This document shows positions 7,316 through 10,786 of a DNA stretch of 10,786 nucleotides, one piece after another (the first letter of the stretch is position 1; the number at the start of each line of letters is the position of its first letter). Below the pieces are notes generated by a model. The model worked only from the letters and a program-made list of their open reading frames with translations. It was not told where the DNA came from and did no database searches. Origin of the DNA: Pseudazoarcus pumilus_A (GTDB lineage Bacteria; Pseudomonadota; Gammaproteobacteria; Burkholderiales; Rhodocyclaceae). The stretch covers positions 1 to 10,786 of the forward strand of contig JAJLLM010000089.1 in NCBI GenBank assembly GCA_033837965.1, read 5' to 3'. A program made the position numbers and the translations under genes.

Positions 7316-7323
<8 letters not shown>
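6802..7323 (-). CDS. DUF934 family protein of the sulfite-reduction operon
   Basis: This 173-residue soluble protein matches the DUF934 family (COG3749), whose members are commonly found directly after cysI in proteobacteria; its biochemical role is not established. The recognisable core is residues 81-118: HFPAFTDGRGSS, then LLRSRYGYSGEVRAIGDVL and DQF. It has a single cysteine (about 124) and no cofactor motif that I can name. The start at 7323 (MAKLIRNGRV) was preferred over the longer frame from 7362 because it matches the family N-terminus and because ATGGCTAA overlaps the cysI stop by eight bases, a classic coupling arrangement. Its position between a sulfite reductase that lacks a visible CysJ and the APS reductase suggests a role in electron delivery to CysI or in its assembly; this is inference. 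Confidence 0.88.
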
Positions 7324-9001
<1,678 letters not shown>

Positions 9002-9060
9002 CCGTCTTCTCCGTTGGCGGTTGCCGGTCCATTGCCGACAGTCCTGCTCGATGGGAACGC

Positions 9061-9089
9061 ATGCTACCGGTGAGCCATAGTTGCAAGAA
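9061..9089 (-). promoter_or_regulatory. Predicted promoter of the cysI operon
   Basis: On the minus strand TTCTTG (9089-9084) and TAGCAT (9066-9061) are separated by 17 bases. The -35 match is poor, as is common for activator-dependent promoters. A start near 9054 would give a leader of about 50 bases and place the 9109-9127 dyad at about -64, the usual recognition-site position for LysR-type activators. This is prediction from sequence only. Confidence 0.35.
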
Positions 9090-9107
9090 GGTCTTGTGCG
9101 TTAAACT
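9078..9107 (+). promoter_or_regulatory. Predicted weak promoter of cysB
   Basis: Two overlapping possibilities are visible: TAGTTG (9078-9083) with TTAAAC (9101-9106) at 17-base spacing, or TTGCAA (9081-9086) with TAAACT (9102-9107) at 15. Either puts the start near 9113, inside the dyad at 9109-9127, so a bound regulator would block it. The site overlaps the predicted divergent cysI promoter. Confidence 0.3.
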
Positions 9108-9108
9108 G

Positions 9109-9127
9109 AAATAACTCTTGGTTATTT
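9109..9127. promoter_or_regulatory. Perfect 7-5-7 dyad, probable CysB operator (LysR box)
   Basis: AAATAAC-TCTTG-GTTATTT is a perfect inverted repeat with seven-base arms, standing out as AT-rich in GC-rich surroundings. It contains the T-N11-A core of LysR-type regulator sites (T9112, A9124). Its place in the cysB/cysI divergent region, close to the cysB start and about 108 bases from the cysI start, fits a dual role: activation of cysI and autoregulation of cysB. Binding by CysB itself is inferred. Confidence 0.65.
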
Positions 9128-9143
9128 GATTCGGGGTGCCCGC

Positions 9144-10088
9144 GTGAATCTCCAGCAATTGCGCTACGTCTTCGAAGTCGCCCGCTGCGGTCTCAACGTC
9201 TCGGAGGCGGCCGAGGTGCTGTTCACCTCGCAGCCCGGCGTGTCCAAGCAGATCCGCCAGTTCGAGGCCGAACTGGGCGTCGATATCTTCGTGCGCCACG
9301 GCAAGCGGCTGGTCGGCGTGACCGAGCCGGGCAAGCACATCCTGCAGATCGCCGAACGCATGCTGCGCGACGTCGACAACCTCAAGCAGGTCGGCGACGA
9401 GTTTTCCAATGAATCCGAGGGCAGCCTGTCCATCGCCACCACCCATACGCAGGCGCGCTATGCGCTGCCGGCGGTGGTGCGCGCGTTTCTGGAGCGCTAC
9501 CCGCGCGTGAAGCTGTCGCTGCATCAGGGCAACCCGCGGCAGGTGTCGGAGATGGTGCTCAACGGCGAGGCCGACGTGGCGATTGCCACCGAACTGATTC
9601 CGGATGAGGCCGATCTCGTGACGCTGCCCTGCCAGCAGTGGAACCGTTGCATCGTCGCTGTGCCGCGCCATCCCATCCTGCAGGAGAAGCCGCTCACGCT
9701 GGAAGCCATCGCGCGCTACCCGCTGATCACTTACGACGACGCCTTCACCGGCCGCAGCAAGGTCAACAAGGCCTTTCTCGGGCGCGGTCTGCGGCCCAAC
9801 GTGGTGCTCACCGCGCTCGATTCGGATGTGATCAAGACCTACGTGGCGATGGATCTGGGCATCGGCATCCTTGCCCGCATGGCGTGGGACCCGGCCGAAG
9901 ACCGCAAGCTCGGCATGATCGACGCTTCGCACCTGTTCGAATCCAGCACCACGCGGCTGGGCCTGCGCCGCAACGCCTTCCTGCGCGGCTACGTGTACGC
10001 CTTCATCGAACTCTTCGCGCCGCATCTTTCGCGCCGCATGGTGGACGCCGCGCTGAGCGGCGCCGGGGCCGACGACTACGAGCTGTGA
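9144..10088 (+). CDS. cysB: LysR-type transcriptional regulator CysB
   Basis: CysB is the LysR-family activator of sulfur-assimilation genes. Counting from the GTG at 9144 as Met1 (NLQQLRYVFEVARCGLN), the protein has 314 residues: an N-terminal winged helix-turn-helix (about 5-60, with SEAAEVLFTSQPGVSKQI) and a periplasmic-binding-protein-like effector domain. Residues TTHTQ place Thr100, Thr102 and Gln103, and FTGRS places Thr202, exactly at the numbered sulfate-contacting positions reported for Klebsiella CysB. This supports both the identity and the GTG start over the upstream in-frame TTG at 9126, which would add six atypical residues and lie within the operator. The ribosome-binding site is weak (CGGGGTG). 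Divergent transcription from cysI matches its role. It is shorter than the enterobacterial protein at the C-terminus. Its 3' end overlaps the convergent asparaginase gene by 13 bases. Confidence 0.95.
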   Translation: MNLQQLRYVFEVARCGLNVSEAAEVLFTSQPGVSKQIRQFEAELGVDIFVRHGKRLVGVTEPGKHILQIAERMLRDVDNLKQVGDEFSNESEGSLSIATTHTQARYALPAVVRAFLERYPRVKLSLHQGNPRQVSEMVLNGEADVAIATELIPDEADLVTLPCQQWNRCIVAVPRHPILQEKPLTLEAIARYPLITYDDAFTGRSKVNKAFLGRGLRPNVVLTALDSDVIKTYVAMDLGIGILARMAWDPAEDRKLGMIDASHLFESSTTRLGLRRNAFLRGYVYAFIELFAPHLSRRMVDAALSGAGADDYEL

Positions 10089-10786
10089 GCGGTCAGGGCG
10101 ACGCGGCTGAAGGCCGCGGCGTCGCCGGCGGCGAGCGCCAGCATCAGCGCCACGCGCGCCTGCGCGGGCGAGAGTCGGCCGGCGGCCAGCGTGGCGAGTT
10201 CCACATCCAGGCGCCGATGCGCCACGAAGCCGTCTCCGCAGCGCGTGGCACGCACCACCGGCACGCCCTGTTGCGTGAGCGCGCGAACACCTTCGCGCCA
10301 TGCATCGGGCACGCTGCCGTTGCCGGGCAGCGTCAGCACGATTCCGTTTGCCCCCATGGCGCGCGCGGCCTCCAGCCACGCCGGTGAGGTGCCGGCCGCC
10401 ACGTGAATGATGTCTACCCGCGGCAGGTCGGCGTCCGGCCACGGCAGCAGTTCGGGGCGCGGCGCGGGCGGGCGGAAGAAGCGCACATCCGGCCGCGTCG
10501 AGCCGACGGGGCCATCCAGCGCAGCAAAGGCATCCACGCTCGTGGCTTGCACCTTGCGCAGGCCGCGCGCCGGCAGGATGTGCTCGGCAAAAGCCACCAG
10601 CGTGCCGCGCCCGTGCGCGGCCGGATCGATGGCAACGCGCACTGCGTCGAGCAGGTTGGCCGGGCCGTCGGCCGATACCGCGTCGCTCGGACGCATCGCG
10701 CCGGTGACCACCACCGGCTTGGCGGCAGGCAGCAGCAGTTCGAGGAACAGCGCGGTTTCTTCCAGCGTGTCGGTGCCGTGGGTGAG
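10076..10786 (-). CDS. L-asparaginase (partial; N-terminus beyond the window)
   Basis: The 236 visible residues are the C-terminal two-thirds of a bacterial L-asparaginase, which hydrolyses asparagine to aspartate and ammonia. The first visible residues, LTHGTDTLEETA, hold the catalytic Thr-Asp pair. They are followed by VVTGAMRPSDAVSADGPANL and a region aligning with the active-site lysine block (LRKVQATSVDAF). The C-terminal domain shows GIVLTLPGNGS and the closing LSPAQARVALMLAL. The N-terminal TGGTIA-type motif lies outside, so a signal peptide (periplasmic versus cytoplasmic form) cannot be judged. The frame is open to the window edge; the GTG at 10714 is internal, not the start. The stop (TAG) lies within the end of cysB, convergent, with no terminator hairpin between them. 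No functional link with sulfur assimilation is implied. Confidence 0.9.
   Translation of the reverse strand, partial: LTHGTDTLEETALFLELLLPAAKPVVVTGAMRPSDAVSADGPANLLDAVRVAIDPAAHGRGTLVAFAEHILPARGLRKVQATSVDAFAALDGPVGSTRPDVRFFRPPAPRPELLPWPDADLPRVDIIHVAAGTSPAWLEAARAMGANGIVLTLPGNGSVPDAWREGVRALTQQGVPVVRATRCGDGFVAHRRLDVELATLAAGRLSPAQARVALMLALAAGDAAAFSRVALTAHSS

Noticed and set aside
9126..9143. TTG start for cysB at 9126
   Set aside because: It would begin inside the regulatory dyad and add six residues; the GTG at 9144 gives exact correspondence with the known CysB residue numbering.
9002..9143. Riboswitch or structured leader in the cysI-cysB spacer
   Set aside because: Apart from the LysR-type dyad I found no conserved riboswitch-like stems, no terminator hairpin and no leader peptide.

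Overview
This is a high-GC chromosomal segment, most likely from a betaproteobacterium and plausibly a member of the Rhodocyclales (Azoarcus/Thauera-like). That placement is an inference from the protein sequences, the composition and the gene order cysI-DUF934-cysH-cysD-cysN with a divergent cysB. No rRNA, tRNA, CRISPR array, insertion sequence or phage gene is visible. The window looks like core metabolism, not an accessory island.

Layout. (1) Positions 130-2277 (+) encode a large AsmA-family envelope protein. It is preceded by a possible 3' end of another gene that overlaps its start codon. (2) A symmetrical hairpin terminator at 2291-2318 separates it from a convergent flavin oxidoreductase of the nitronate monooxygenase / 2-nitropropane dioxygenase family (2338-3579, -), which has an unusual cysteine-rich C-terminal tail. 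(3) A GC-rich hairpin at 3665-3688 separates that gene from a sulfate-assimilation operon on the minus strand: cysI (9001-7316), a DUF934 gene (7323-6802), cysH (6791-6060), cysD (5950-5036) and cysN (4999-3713). (4) cysB (9144-10088, +) is divergent from cysI, with a 142-bp shared control region carrying a perfect 7-5-7 dyad (9109-9127) of LysR type. (5) The 5'-truncated 3' part of an L-asparaginase gene (10786-10076, -) overlaps the end of cysB tail to tail by 13 bp.

How the genes work together. CysD and CysN form ATP sulfurylase and activate sulfate to adenylyl sulfate (APS). CysH has the CC...CxxC cysteines of a [4Fe-4S] APS reductase, so APS is probably reduced directly to sulfite; CysN carries no fused APS kinase and no cysC is present here. 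CysI, a siroheme/[4Fe-4S] reductase, takes sulfite to sulfide. No CysJ flavoprotein is visible. Its place is taken by the uncharacterised DUF934 protein, whose start codon overlaps the cysI stop. CysB, with its known sulfate/effector-contacting residues conserved, probably activates the operon from the dyad, which lies about 64 bp upstream of a predicted cysI start site and overlaps the predicted cysB start site (autoregulation).

I found no clearly new biological system. The items most worth following up are the DUF934 protein as a possible CysJ substitute or redox partner, the cysteine-rich tail of the flavin oxidoreductase, the control dyad, and a possible 41-codon reading frame filling the one wide gap inside the operon.
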